A stretch of DNA of 25,879 nucleotides from Alphaproteobacteria bacterium UBA1002 (lineage in GTDB: Bacteria > Pseudomonadota > Alphaproteobacteria > Rickettsiales > UBA998): NCBI GenBank assembly GCA_002291845.1, contig DBAU01000012.1:506-26384 (forward strand), written 5' to 3'. Under the pieces are notes generated by a model that was given only the letters and a program-made list of their open reading frames with translations, had not been told where the DNA came from and did not search any database. This document shows, in pieces, positions 1 through 6,714 of the stretch. The position numbers and the translations under genes were made by a program. Every line of letters begins with the position of its first letter. Position 1 is the first letter of the stretch.

Positions 1-280
1 TCATCACCTGCACATCGCCCGCCGCAGTACGCCCCTCATGGCCGAGGCTGTCGCGGTGCGTAATAGCCCCCTGACGCACATACGTGATGATCTCCATGTT
101 TGCATGAGGGTGCATATCAAAGCCTCCCCCAGCCTTAACGATATCATCATTGATCACCCGCAGGGGACCAAAGCCCATCCGGGCAGGATTGTAGTAATTG
201 GCAAAGCTAAAATGGTAGTGGGCCTCCAGCCATCCGGCATTGAATCGCCCTAAGTTTTCATACGGATATACGGTAATCAT
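1..280 (-). CDS. Pirin family protein (N-terminal part, cut by window edge)
   Basis: The N-terminal 93 residues of a pirin-family bicupin are visible; the rest lies off the left edge. Residues read FNAGWLEAHYHFSFANYYNP, then GFGPLRVINDD, then GFDMHPHANMEIITYV and a GAITHRDSLGH stretch. This is the usual pirin N-terminal cupin pattern, and the H-P-H and later H residues are typical metal ligands. Known members include YhhW-type quercetinases and redox or transcription cofactors; which activity applies here cannot be read from the fragment. The start at 280 has GGAG four bases upstream. It lies 37 bases downstream of the doxX-like gene on the same strand, so the two probably form an operon divergent from the LysR regulator at 863. 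Confidence 0.9.
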   Translation of the reverse strand, partial: MITVYPYENLGRFNAGWLEAHYHFSFANYYNPARMGFGPLRVINDDIVKAGGGFDMHPHANMEIITYVRQGAITHRDSLGHEGRTAAGDVQVM

Positions 281-317
281 TGTTTTCTCCCAAAGATCAT
301 TTGTCTTGTGGAATCAT

Positions 318-749
318 CTAGGCCTGCAGCACACGAGGGATTATCCGATCCAGCAAGGGGATGGATTTTACAGCATAGGCGCCGTGGCCTAGCATGGCCT
401 GAACCAGTGCCGTCATAAATAGGAAGGCCGGAAATTCCCAGCCGCCATTCGGGCTGTTAAACACCCAGCCATTACCCATATGTGCCCACGTTGCTCCGGC
501 CAGAATGGGTAGCACCGCCAGCGCGGTTAAACGCGTATATAACCCTATGAGCAAGGCAGCACCACCCGCCAACTCCCCCGCGATGGTTAGATAGGCGGCC
601 AGCGGCGGCAGCCCGAGCGACGTGAAATACGCAACCGTACCGGGCACGGTAAACACCGTGAGTTTGAGCATGGCATGCGCGATGAGTAATGTACCAAGGC
701 TTACGCGAAGGATGAGTGCGGCATAATCCGTTGCGTGGGCGGTGGGCAT
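318..749 (-). CDS. DoxX family membrane protein
   Basis: This 143-residue protein is almost entirely hydrophobic, with about four predicted membrane spans (roughly residues 10-30, 48-70, 72-92 and 105-125). The pattern LRVSLGTLLIAHAMLKL near the N-terminus, followed by AYLTIAGELAGGAALLIGLYTR, is typical of the DoxX/DUF417-like inner-membrane family. Family members occur in respiratory and redox contexts, but most have no assigned reaction. The length is normal for the family. The gene precedes the pirin gene by 37 bases and diverges from a LysR regulator, a grouping that suggests a small redox- or quinone-responsive operon; that role is inference. The start has GGAG upstream (revcomp of ctcc near 757). 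Confidence 0.85.
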   Translation of the reverse strand: MPTAHATDYAALILRVSLGTLLIAHAMLKLTVFTVPGTVAYFTSLGLPPLAAYLTIAGELAGGAALLIGLYTRLTALAVLPILAGATWAHMGNGWVFNSPNGGWEFPAFLFMTALVQAMLGHGAYAVKSIPLLDRIIPRVLQA

Positions 750-812
750 AAAAAATCTCCTGTTGGATGGATAACGTCGTAACGAAGTAGATCGTATCTT
801 TTTTCCCCTGTA

Positions 813-861
813 TTGATAATAGTAAAACTTAGAATTAGATTATTTCCATTAAGTTGATAAT
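813..861. repeat. Two copies of TTGATAAT between divergent doxX and lysR genes
   Basis: TTGATAAT occurs at 813-820 and again at 854-861, 41 bases apart (close to four helical turns), in an AT-rich intergenic region. The second copy abuts the lysR start codon at 863. LysR-type regulators commonly bind such divergent intergenic regions at T-N11-A-like sites, so these could be operator half-sites for the adjacent regulator. The sites are short, and their function is inference. Confidence 0.3.
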
Positions 862-862
862 T

Positions 863-1771
863 ATGTCGCCTCTCCCGTTTCTTGATGTGTTTGTGTGCGT
901 AGTGGAGCAGCAGGGCTTTGCTGCCGCAGCGCGGCAGCTTGGTGTTACCACATCGGCCGTGAGCAAGCAGATTCAGATGTTGGAAGCACATCTAGGGGTC
1001 AGCCTTCTGCATCGCACGACACGTCGCCTGTCATTGACGCAGGAAGGGGCGCTGTTTTTTGAACGCGCCAAGCGATTATTGGAGGATATGGCAGAAGCCG
1101 AAGCATTAGTGCGAGAGGCGCGCCGATGCCCAAAAGGAACGCTACGGGTGAATGCGCCGGTGTCATTCGGGATGCATTGCCTCGCCCAGCCATTTGCCCG
1201 CTTTGCCGAGCGCTATCCCGAGGTCACGCTGGAGGTGGAGTTTGATGACCGCATGGTGGACGTCGTGCAGGAAGGCTATGATGTGGTGATCCGTATTGCC
1301 ACCTTGCCAGATTCTTCGCTGATTGCTCGTAAGCTGGGCGATGTAGAGATTCTCTATTGTGCCAGCCCGGTCTATCTAGCACGTCAGGGCACTCCCATGC
1401 GCCCTGAGGCGATGCGCCAACACATGCACATTGAGTATTCTCGCCATCCCGACAGCCTATGGCGGTATCTGGCGCCTGACGGGCGTACTGGTTCTGTCAA
1501 TCTGCCTGGGCACTTTAAAGCCAACAATGCCGAAATGATGCGCGCTGCCGCCTTGCAGGGACTTGGCCTCACCCGATTACCTGACTTCATGGTACATGAT
1601 GATCTTGCCGCAGGACGATTGGTGCGTGTATTGCCGGAATATCGCACCCATCCGCCACGTCATATCTATGCGCTGTTTTCGCAGAAACGTCATCTCTCCG
1701 CGCGCACCCGCGCCTTCATAGATTTCATGAGCGAGACATTTGCCAAAGGTCTGCCGCCTCGCCTACGCTAG
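863..1771 (+). CDS. LysR family transcriptional regulator
   Basis: This is a 302-residue LysR-type regulator of normal length. The N-terminal winged helix-turn-helix is clear: LPFLDVFVCVVEQQGFAAAA, then RQLGVTTSAVSKQIQMLE and LGVSLLHRTTRRLSLTQEG. The effector-binding domain follows from about residue 90, with the family-typical GTLRVNAPVSFG opening and a DVVIRIATLPDSSLIARKLG segment. A TTG codon nine bases upstream (854) is in frame, but ATG at 863 places the HTH at the usual distance from the N-terminus. The gene diverges from doxX and pirin and is their likely regulator. It ends in a CTAG where its TAG stop overlaps the stop of the convergent DUF421 gene. The effector cannot be predicted. 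Confidence 0.92.
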   Translation: MSPLPFLDVFVCVVEQQGFAAAARQLGVTTSAVSKQIQMLEAHLGVSLLHRTTRRLSLTQEGALFFERAKRLLEDMAEAEALVREARRCPKGTLRVNAPVSFGMHCLAQPFARFAERYPEVTLEVEFDDRMVDVVQEGYDVVIRIATLPDSSLIARKLGDVEILYCASPVYLARQGTPMRPEAMRQHMHIEYSRHPDSLWRYLAPDGRTGSVNLPGHFKANNAEMMRAAALQGLGLTRLPDFMVHDDLAAGRLVRVLPEYRTHPPRHIYALFSQKRHLSARTRAFIDFMSETFAKGLPPRLR

Positions 1772-2280
1772 CTGGAATGACGGCGTTGCATGGGGGGTGC
1801 CTCGTAACGGATGACGCTGATGTGTCCATCGCTTTCCATTTGAGCCCACTTGACCTGTGAGAGATGCTCAACCCCCTGCTCGCGCAGCTGTGCCATCAGC
1901 TCATCAGAAGTGATCAGCTCACGGCGCATGTTCCGGCTCAACAGGCGTCCCTTATGTACGAGGCACAGCGGTGGCGATTCAATCACACGGCGCACGCTTG
2001 GAAAATGAAAAGCCAGCCAATCCAGTACCACACTCCAGAAAATAATGGTGGCAACCAAGAATAAGCCATCGGTAATCGAGTGGTAGTCACCCGCCATGCC
2101 ATTCTGAGCAGCGTCTGCAATCAGCACAACCACCAGCAGATCGGAAATACCGAGCGTTCCTGACTCACGGCGCAGAATCAGCCGCAACAGCGCAAACAGA
2201 CCAAGGTAAATTACCGTGCCGCGGATGAAAATTTCTAACAGCGGCGTATCCGGCAGAAACAACGTTTGCCAATCGAGCAT
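1768..2280 (-). CDS. DUF421 (YetF-type) membrane protein
   Basis: This 170-residue protein has three predicted N-terminal transmembrane segments (about residues 15-35, 42-62 and 68-90). A cytoplasmic C-terminal domain follows, containing SPPLCLVHKGRLLSRNMRRELITSDEL and VKWAQMESDGHISVI, the recognisable DUF421/YetF pattern. Its function is not established for Gram-negative members. The length and architecture fit the family. The start has a very strong ribosome binding site (AAGGAGGAGAGGGT before ATG). Its TAG stop is read from the same CTAG tetramer as the lysR stop on the other strand. No partner genes are adjacent. Confidence 0.88.
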   Translation of the reverse strand: MLDWQTLFLPDTPLLEIFIRGTVIYLGLFALLRLILRRESGTLGISDLLVVVLIADAAQNGMAGDYHSITDGLFLVATIIFWSVVLDWLAFHFPSVRRVIESPPLCLVHKGRLLSRNMRRELITSDELMAQLREQGVEHLSQVKWAQMESDGHISVIRYEAPPMQRRHSS

Positions 2281-2492
2281 ACCCTCTCCTCCTTGCTGAA
2301 TGAGTGGCCCAGAGGCAGAATGTTAGCATAAAAAGCGGGCAGAAACATGACGATACCGCGGCAAGCAATCCGGCTTCACTCAAGTGATCCGCCGTAACAT
2401 ATGTCCCACGATTGGGGTGACTAGCCAACACGAACGATGTCATCTATACGGTTACGCCATCGTCAATCATTACATTATTGAGGAGATTTTCC

Positions 2493-2891
2493 ATGCTAAG
2501 CCGTTTTATCCTGAGCGCTGAGGACGCGCGCACGATGGTAGCTGCCTGTAAAGAGGAAGCGCAGCGTCAGAACTGGCGCGTCAGCATTGCCGTGGTGGAT
2601 GAGGCCGGTCTGTTGATGCATCTTGAGCGCATGGACGGGGCTGTACCGCAAAGCCCGGATATCGCGATTCGTAAGGCACGGACAGCCGCCCTCACCCGGA
2701 CCTCTACCAAGACGCTGGAGGATGTTGCAAAAGAGCGCCCGGGCACGCTCACTTTCCCCGACCGTCTACCGGTTCAAGGCGGTATCCCGCTGATGCATGA
2801 AGGGCAGTGCGTAGGCGCCATTGGCGTCTCCGGTGCAAAATCACCAGAAGATGAGATGGTGGCATTGGCCGGAGCAAAACAGCTGGGCTAG
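2493..2891 (+). CDS. HbpS/GlcG family (DUF336) small protein
   Basis: This 132-residue protein belongs to the heme-degrading/GlcG family (HbpS-like, formerly DUF336). Markers are LSAEDARTMVAACKEEAQ, then VSIAVVDEAGLLMHLERMDGA, then IAIRKARTAALTRTST, and near the end VQGGIPLMHEGQCVGAIGVSG. Family members bind heme or small ligands and often sit as accessory proteins; no reaction can be assigned here. The start was set at ATG 2493 because AGGAG at 2481-2485 lies just upstream; an in-frame TTG at 2478 is part of that ribosome-binding region. There is no signal peptide, so it is probably cytoplasmic. It stands alone, with a 212-base gap to the DUF421 gene. Confidence 0.85.
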   Translation: MLSRFILSAEDARTMVAACKEEAQRQNWRVSIAVVDEAGLLMHLERMDGAVPQSPDIAIRKARTAALTRTSTKTLEDVAKERPGTLTFPDRLPVQGGIPLMHEGQCVGAIGVSGAKSPEDEMVALAGAKQLG

Positions 2892-2937
2892 CGATTTTTG
2901 AAGACGTGTAAGGCCCCTTCGAAAATGCTCACACAAA

Positions 2938-3014
2938 TGGCGATCCCGGAGGGATTCGAACCCCCGACCGTCTGCTTAGAAGGCAGATGCTCTATCCAGC
3001 TGAGCTACGGGATC
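2938..3014 (-). tRNA. tRNA-Arg (anticodon TCT), CCA encoded
   Basis: A full cloverleaf can be folded on the minus strand. The acceptor stem is GATCCCG with CGGGATC, then T8-A9. The D-arm is GCTC...GAGC. The anticodon stem TCTGC/GCAGA carries the loop CTTCTAA (anticodon TCT), and the T-arm carries TTCGAAT. A discriminator G is followed by an encoded CCA at 2938-2940. The 77-base length is normal. It reads AGA, and by wobble possibly AGG, codons. Confidence 0.95.
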
Positions 3015-3029
3015 GCATGTAACCAAACC

Positions 3030-3057
3030 AGCGTAGCGTACTGGGCAGAAATCGCAA
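3030..3057 (-). promoter_or_regulatory. Candidate sigma-70 promoter for tRNA-Arg
   Basis: On the minus strand, TTGCGA (complement of 3052-3057) and TACGCT (complement of 3030-3035) are separated by 16 bases. The -10 element ends 15 bases before the mature tRNA 5' end. It lies in the 57-base gap between the 464-aa gene and the tRNA, where a tRNA promoter would be expected. The match is moderate only. Confidence 0.4.
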
Positions 3058-3071
3058 GTGGTGAGCAGAAA

Positions 3072-4466
3072 TCAGCGTGTCTGGGCACCAACCTGTGGTC
3101 CACTCGCCTGCCCTGCCATGGCCACGTGTGCGGCGGCAGGATCCACATTCTGACATCCGCCCACTGGCGTACTCATGCCTGCCACCGCCGCCTGACACTG
3201 CGCAAGCACCGATGGGCTCACACCCGCCGGTGCGGCTTGGGCTGCGGCTGCAGCTACAGCATTTGCACGATAGCTTCCTGAAGCACCTTGACGTGCTTGG
3301 GCGCGCGCCATCATGCCACCAGCTCGGGCCTGCGGCAGTTGTGGGTTTTCTGCCTGCCGGCGCTCCATTGCTTCAACTTCGGCTTCAGCGGCGGCAAGCT
3401 GCTCGGGTGTCCGGGTAGATGATAATGCATCATAGGCACGCTGGCCAACTTCCGTACCCGCAACAAATCCAGCGACACCCCCGGCAAATCCACCAACCAC
3501 AGCCCCTGCTGGACCCGCAACAGCTCCTACAGCGGCCCCCATTTGTGCGCCTGCCAGCGCACCGCCCATACCAACCGCGGTCCCCGTGGCTCCACGGTTA
3601 TCACCATCCGCCAACTGCGATGCCATAACAGCACCACCTGCAACGACTGCCAAGGGCCCTGCCGCACGCCCCGCTTGTGCAGCAACGCGACCTATTGCAG
3701 CTGCTGTTCCTGTGCCCTGTGCTAAAGCGGCAGCACCGGGTGATGCGGCGGCGGCAAGCGTGGCGGCTGCACCAGTCAGGCTGGCAGCTTCTGCCGTAGA
3801 CGCCAAGACGCCGCTGGCACCAGGCCCCTCAGGTGTATTGGGTGTTGACGCGGGCGTCTCATCCGCAGGTGGCGAAGGCTCAAGCGTACTCGCTGCGGCC
3901 TCCCGACCCAGCGCGGCTTGCGCTAGTCCATATCCTGCAAGAGCGACGCCGGCCAATCGAGCGCGACCACTAGGCGTGGGACCTCTTGATGTTCCACTAG
4001 CGTGTGGGTAATGTGGAGCATCAGCGGGGCGTGACCGCCCCGTGGCCCGTTCGGCAGCAGAGTAGCCGCCTTCTATAACTCTTTCCCGCGCCATATCACC
4101 GGCTGTGTTTCCCATAGTTGCAACCGGAGTACCTGGCGGATATCCTTCGTAGCGTCTAAGAGCTTCAGTTTCTATCCTTGCACCCTGCACACCAAGTTCA
4201 TGTGCCCGACCTCCTAGTGCGTGTAAATTAGCACGCTGTTCCTCGGACAACGCGCCTTGGCGAATATGTACTTCTGCTATCGCCTGAACTTCTCGTGCTA
4301 TACCAGTCAGAGCTTGTTCAGTAGGGCGACGAACAACTGCAAAATAATCTTGCCGGTGTTTTAGTGCGTTATATCTGTCGGGGTTGTCTGCGCTCGTAAC
4401 GGCGGGTATGTGAGCCAGTGCCTCTGAGGGTAAAGGAGGCAATCGAGTGTAATTTGTGTATGTCAT
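3072..4466 (-). CDS. Alanine-rich glycine-zipper protein, function unknown
   Basis: I do not recognise this 464-residue protein. Residues 1-140 look like an ordinary helical, charged domain (QQ/EE/RR-rich, for example EEQRANLHALGGRAHELG). Residues 150-250 are Pro/Ala/Ser/Thr-rich and probably disordered. Residues 292-338 form a long glycine-zipper stretch with GxxxG spacing (GTAVGMGGALAGAQMGAAVG, then VVGGFAGGVAGFVAG), typical of membrane-inserting or pore-lining helices. A charged, probably coiled segment follows (about 355-375), then an Ala/Gln tail with two cysteines (C424, C438) that could form a disulfide. No signal peptide or lipobox is seen. Similar architecture occurs in secreted effectors, toxins and tape-measure-like proteins, so a membrane-active secreted protein is possible but unproven. 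It lies downstream of bamE across an AT-rich gap. Confidence 0.7.
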   Translation of the reverse strand: MTYTNYTRLPPLPSEALAHIPAVTSADNPDRYNALKHRQDYFAVVRRPTEQALTGIAREVQAIAEVHIRQGALSEEQRANLHALGGRAHELGVQGARIETEALRRYEGYPPGTPVATMGNTAGDMARERVIEGGYSAAERATGRSRPADAPHYPHASGTSRGPTPSGRARLAGVALAGYGLAQAALGREAAASTLEPSPPADETPASTPNTPEGPGASGVLASTAEAASLTGAAATLAAAASPGAAALAQGTGTAAAIGRVAAQAGRAAGPLAVVAGGAVMASQLADGDNRGATGTAVGMGGALAGAQMGAAVGAVAGPAGAVVGGFAGGVAGFVAGTEVGQRAYDALSSTRTPEQLAAAEAEVEAMERRQAENPQLPQARAGGMMARAQARQGASGSYRANAVAAAAAQAAPAGVSPSVLAQCQAAVAGMSTPVGGCQNVDPAAAHVAMAGQASGPQVGAQTR

Positions 4467-4540
4467 GACAACACCTATTTAAAAAAACAATCTCTTAGGA
4501 AAATAATAACCCTACAATTATTAATATTTTATTTAACGTA

Positions 4541-4556
4541 GGTTAAGTATTTAACC
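4541..4556. repeat. Palindrome GGTTAA-GTAT-TTAACC in AT-rich intergenic region
   Basis: A perfect 6-bp inverted repeat with a 4-base centre lies in the AT-rich region upstream of the 464-aa gene. TTAA also occurs at 4521 and 4533, making four TTAA boxes at 12-, 10- and 8-base steps. It may be an operator for the 464-aa gene or contribute to the end of the bamE transcript. TTAA pairs recall CtrA sites, but the N7 spacing of the CtrA consensus is not met exactly. Confidence 0.35.
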
Positions 4557-4586
4557 ATACGCCACACAGATATTTGAAACCAATAC

Positions 4587-5063
4587 CTAACGCGCTTCTT
4601 GCGGCGGTTTGTTAAAGCGGCCAACATTCCCCAGAAGCTGCTCAAAGAAGCCTAGCTCATGACCTTCGGTGGGGGTGGTATCCTGGGTGATCTCGATATC
4701 CCGGCGGTCCTTGATGGAGCGCTTCTGGATATCGGTGACCATGCCATCTTCGTTAAACGTAATCTGGGTAACCTGCTGGCGGGTGATCTCCGGTGCCAGA
4801 AAGCCAAAGGCTTCACGCTCCGCGGTGACGTAGTACCAACGCTCCTCACCAAAGGTAGACGCGGTGGAAGGCGAGCCCAACAGCTGCATCACATCCTGAC
4901 GATAACTGCGGCCAACGGTGATTTTCTCCAGATTTTTCTGAACATCAACATGGCCGCGTTTGTCAATTTTTGGCGCACAGGCCATCAAAAGCGCCATGCA
5001 TAGCCATGGCAGGCACTGGCGAAACGCGACAGACGCGCTATATAAGAAGGGTTGATGCCGCAT
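4587..5063 (-). CDS. bamE: BamE/OmlA/SmpA family outer-membrane lipoprotein
   Basis: This 158-residue lipoprotein component of the BAM complex helps insert beta-barrel proteins, which would include the LptD encoded further along this window. The N-terminus is a signal peptide ending in a lipobox, LLMAC, with the modified cysteine at residue 29. The mature part has the SmpA/OmlA signature: ITVGRSYRQDVMQLLGSPST, then FGEERWYYVTAERE and QVTQITFNEDGMVTDI. The start is only 17 bases from the divergent CBP3-like gene. No strong Shine-Dalgarno sequence is visible before the start, but the next Met (residue 23) would leave too short a signal peptide. The C-terminal tail after about residue 120 is polar and family-variable. 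Confidence 0.9.
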   Translation of the reverse strand: MRHQPFLYSASVAFRQCLPWLCMALLMACAPKIDKRGHVDVQKNLEKITVGRSYRQDVMQLLGSPSTASTFGEERWYYVTAEREAFGFLAPEITRQQVTQITFNEDGMVTDIQKRSIKDRRDIEITQDTTPTEGHELGFFEQLLGNVGRFNKPPQEAR

Positions 5064-5080
5064 CAGAGGAAGGATACCGG

Positions 5081-5638
5081 ATGCTCAGCCAGTTGACTCG
5101 TCTGTTTTTTCCGTCCGCCGAACGCCAGCGGGCTCATGTGCTTTATGTAGCATTGGTTGAGCAGTCACGAAACCCCTTTTTCTATGAAACGCTACGCGTG
5201 CCAGATACGCTGGATGGGCGCTTTGAGCTCATTCTTCTGCATATGTTTTTACTGCTTCAGCGCCTCAAGGCGGCGCATGGAGGACGCTTTGATGCACAGG
5301 AAAGCGGCTTCGAACGTGAGCTGATTGAAGTGTTTGTCGAGGATATGGACCGCTCGCTACGGGAAATCGGCGTGGGGGATCTCAGTGTCGGGCGCAAGGT
5401 CAAGCAGATGGCAAATGCGTTTTATGGGCGCATGCAATCCTATGAGCAGGCGATGAGCGAGGGCAACGAGGCATTGCATGAGGCGTTGCGCCGCAACCTG
5501 TATGGCACGACCGAAGCTTCGACAGAGAACCTGGGAGGCATGGCTGCTTATCTGCAAAACTCAGCCCGTACCCTTGCTGCGCAGGAAATCGCGGTGATTC
5601 AAGACGGCCGGATCGCGTTTGTTACGCCGACGGAATAA
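5081..5638 (+). CDS. Ubiquinol-cytochrome c chaperone (CBP3-like) family protein
   Basis: This 185-residue protein is of the ubiquinol-cytochrome c chaperone family, homologous to mitochondrial CBP3, which assists cytochrome b/bc1 complex assembly. Supporting segments are ALVEQSRNPFFYETLRVPDT, FELILLHMFLLLQRLK, and VEDMDRSLREIGVGDLSVGR followed by VKQMANAFYGRMQSYEQAM, the family core. ATG 5081 was chosen because AGAGGAAGGA lies just upstream; a longer in-frame reading from 4970 would run back through bamE. It diverges from bamE with 17 bases between starts, so its promoter must lie within or beside the bamE 5' region. Its end overlaps the convergent panE gene by 40 bases. Confidence 0.85.
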   Translation: MLSQLTRLFFPSAERQRAHVLYVALVEQSRNPFFYETLRVPDTLDGRFELILLHMFLLLQRLKAAHGGRFDAQESGFERELIEVFVEDMDRSLREIGVGDLSVGRKVKQMANAFYGRMQSYEQAMSEGNEALHEALRRNLYGTTEASTENLGGMAAYLQNSARTLAAQEIAVIQDGRIAFVTPTE

Positions 5639-6603
5639 AACCGTTCCTTTAGACGCACGAGGCTGTAGAGGCCGTTCAGGTGCGGCATTTCCACTTCCAG
5701 CCACTTCCCGATTTCGCGTACCGCGCCAACAATGGCCTCAATCTCCGTGGCCTTGCCGGCTTCCATATCTTGGAGCATCGAGGTTTTATGACCAATCAGC
5801 TTGGCCGCAGCCTCCAGACGCTCCGCTGGTCGCAGCTGAAACGTGATGCCGATTTTTTCTCCGACCATCCGGGCCTCATTCATGATGGCTTCCATCAGGT
5901 CCGTATCATCATAATTTTGTACAACCGCATCCATGGTGGCATGGGTCAGCGCGGTCACCGGATTAAAGGCGATATTGCCCCACAACTTATCCCAGATTTT
6001 CGCGCGGATATCTGGCAGCGCCTGTACCCGGATGCCTCCCTCTCGCAGCACCGTCTCCAACGCCATTAGACGCGGGCTGAGCGTGCGATCCGGCTCACCG
6101 AGATACATGGTGTTATAGGCAAGGTCGAGGTAGTGAATTTCACCCGGAGCGGTGATCGTGGTGGCCTGATAAACTGCCGTGCCGATCACCCGCGCAGGAT
6201 CAATCGCATCCCAGATGACGCCTTGCGGATCGAGCGAGCGGAGGCGCTGCCCATCGAAACGCCCCCCATGACGATAGAAATACCACCAGGGCATGCCATT
6301 CAGCGCAAAGACAATATGTGTATCCGCATGACAAAGCGCCGCGATCTGCGGGGCTGCAGCGGCGATGGCATAGGCCTTCAGGCATACGATAATAATATCC
6401 TGCGCTGGAAGAGAGGCCGTATCCTGCCGCACGCGCACGGGAACCTGCCGCTCTCCCTCAGCACTCACCATGCGTAGTCCGGCGGACTGCATCGCTTGCG
6501 CATGGGCACCACGGCCAATCATGACCACATCCGCTCCCGCAGCGGACAAATGCCCGCCAAACTCACTGCCAATGGCCCCGGCACCAAAGATACAGAGTTT
6601 CAT
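5599..6603 (-). CDS. panE: 2-dehydropantoate 2-reductase (ketopantoate reductase)
   Basis: This 334-residue NADPH-dependent enzyme of pantothenate/CoA synthesis reduces ketopantoate to pantoate. The Rossmann dinucleotide motif is at the extreme N-terminus (CIFGAGAIGSEFGGHLSAAG). Later come FALNGMPWW with the conserved Asn, KIWDKLWGNIAFNPVTALT with the catalytic-type Lys, and SMLQDMEAGKATEIEAIVG with the conserved Ser and Glu of the C-terminal domain. The length is slightly above the usual 300 or so. Several ApbA/PanE-like paralogues act on other 2-keto acids, so the family call is firmer than the substrate. The last 40 bases overlap the convergent CBP3-like gene. No other pantothenate genes are nearby. 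Confidence 0.85.
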   Translation of the reverse strand: MKLCIFGAGAIGSEFGGHLSAAGADVVMIGRGAHAQAMQSAGLRMVSAEGERQVPVRVRQDTASLPAQDIIIVCLKAYAIAAAAPQIAALCHADTHIVFALNGMPWWYFYRHGGRFDGQRLRSLDPQGVIWDAIDPARVIGTAVYQATTITAPGEIHYLDLAYNTMYLGEPDRTLSPRLMALETVLREGGIRVQALPDIRAKIWDKLWGNIAFNPVTALTHATMDAVVQNYDDTDLMEAIMNEARMVGEKIGITFQLRPAERLEAAAKLIGHKTSMLQDMEAGKATEIEAIVGAVREIGKWLEVEMPHLNGLYSLVRLKERFYSVGVTNAIRPS

Positions 6604-6714
6604 ACCGCCTCAACTGTTCCTCGTGCCTTAGCACTGCCCACCCCTGCTTCACAAGCAGAAAGCAGGCATAACAAGCATCGATAGGGGAAAAAACGTCCGC
6701 AGCCACTAAGACTA

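Noticed and set aside
2898..3281. 127-codon plus-strand frame across the tRNA-Arg region
   Set aside because: It reads antisense through the tRNA and the end of the minus-strand 464-aa gene and has no protein-like features.
3586..4011. Plus-strand open frames inside the glycine-zipper gene
   Set aside because: Ala/Pro-rich GC-biased coding on the minus strand produces open frames in several others. Only the minus frame gives a domain-like pattern and spans the gap between genes.
4521..4556. Canonical CtrA binding site
   Set aside because: TTAA boxes are present, but none is spaced by seven bases as the CtrA consensus requires, so it is kept only as a palindrome/operator candidate.
2893..4586. 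Genomic island integrated at tRNA-Arg
   Set aside because: The unusual gene lies on the 5' side of the tRNA, whereas integrases normally use the 3' end. No integrase and no repeat of the tRNA 3' sequence was found in the window.
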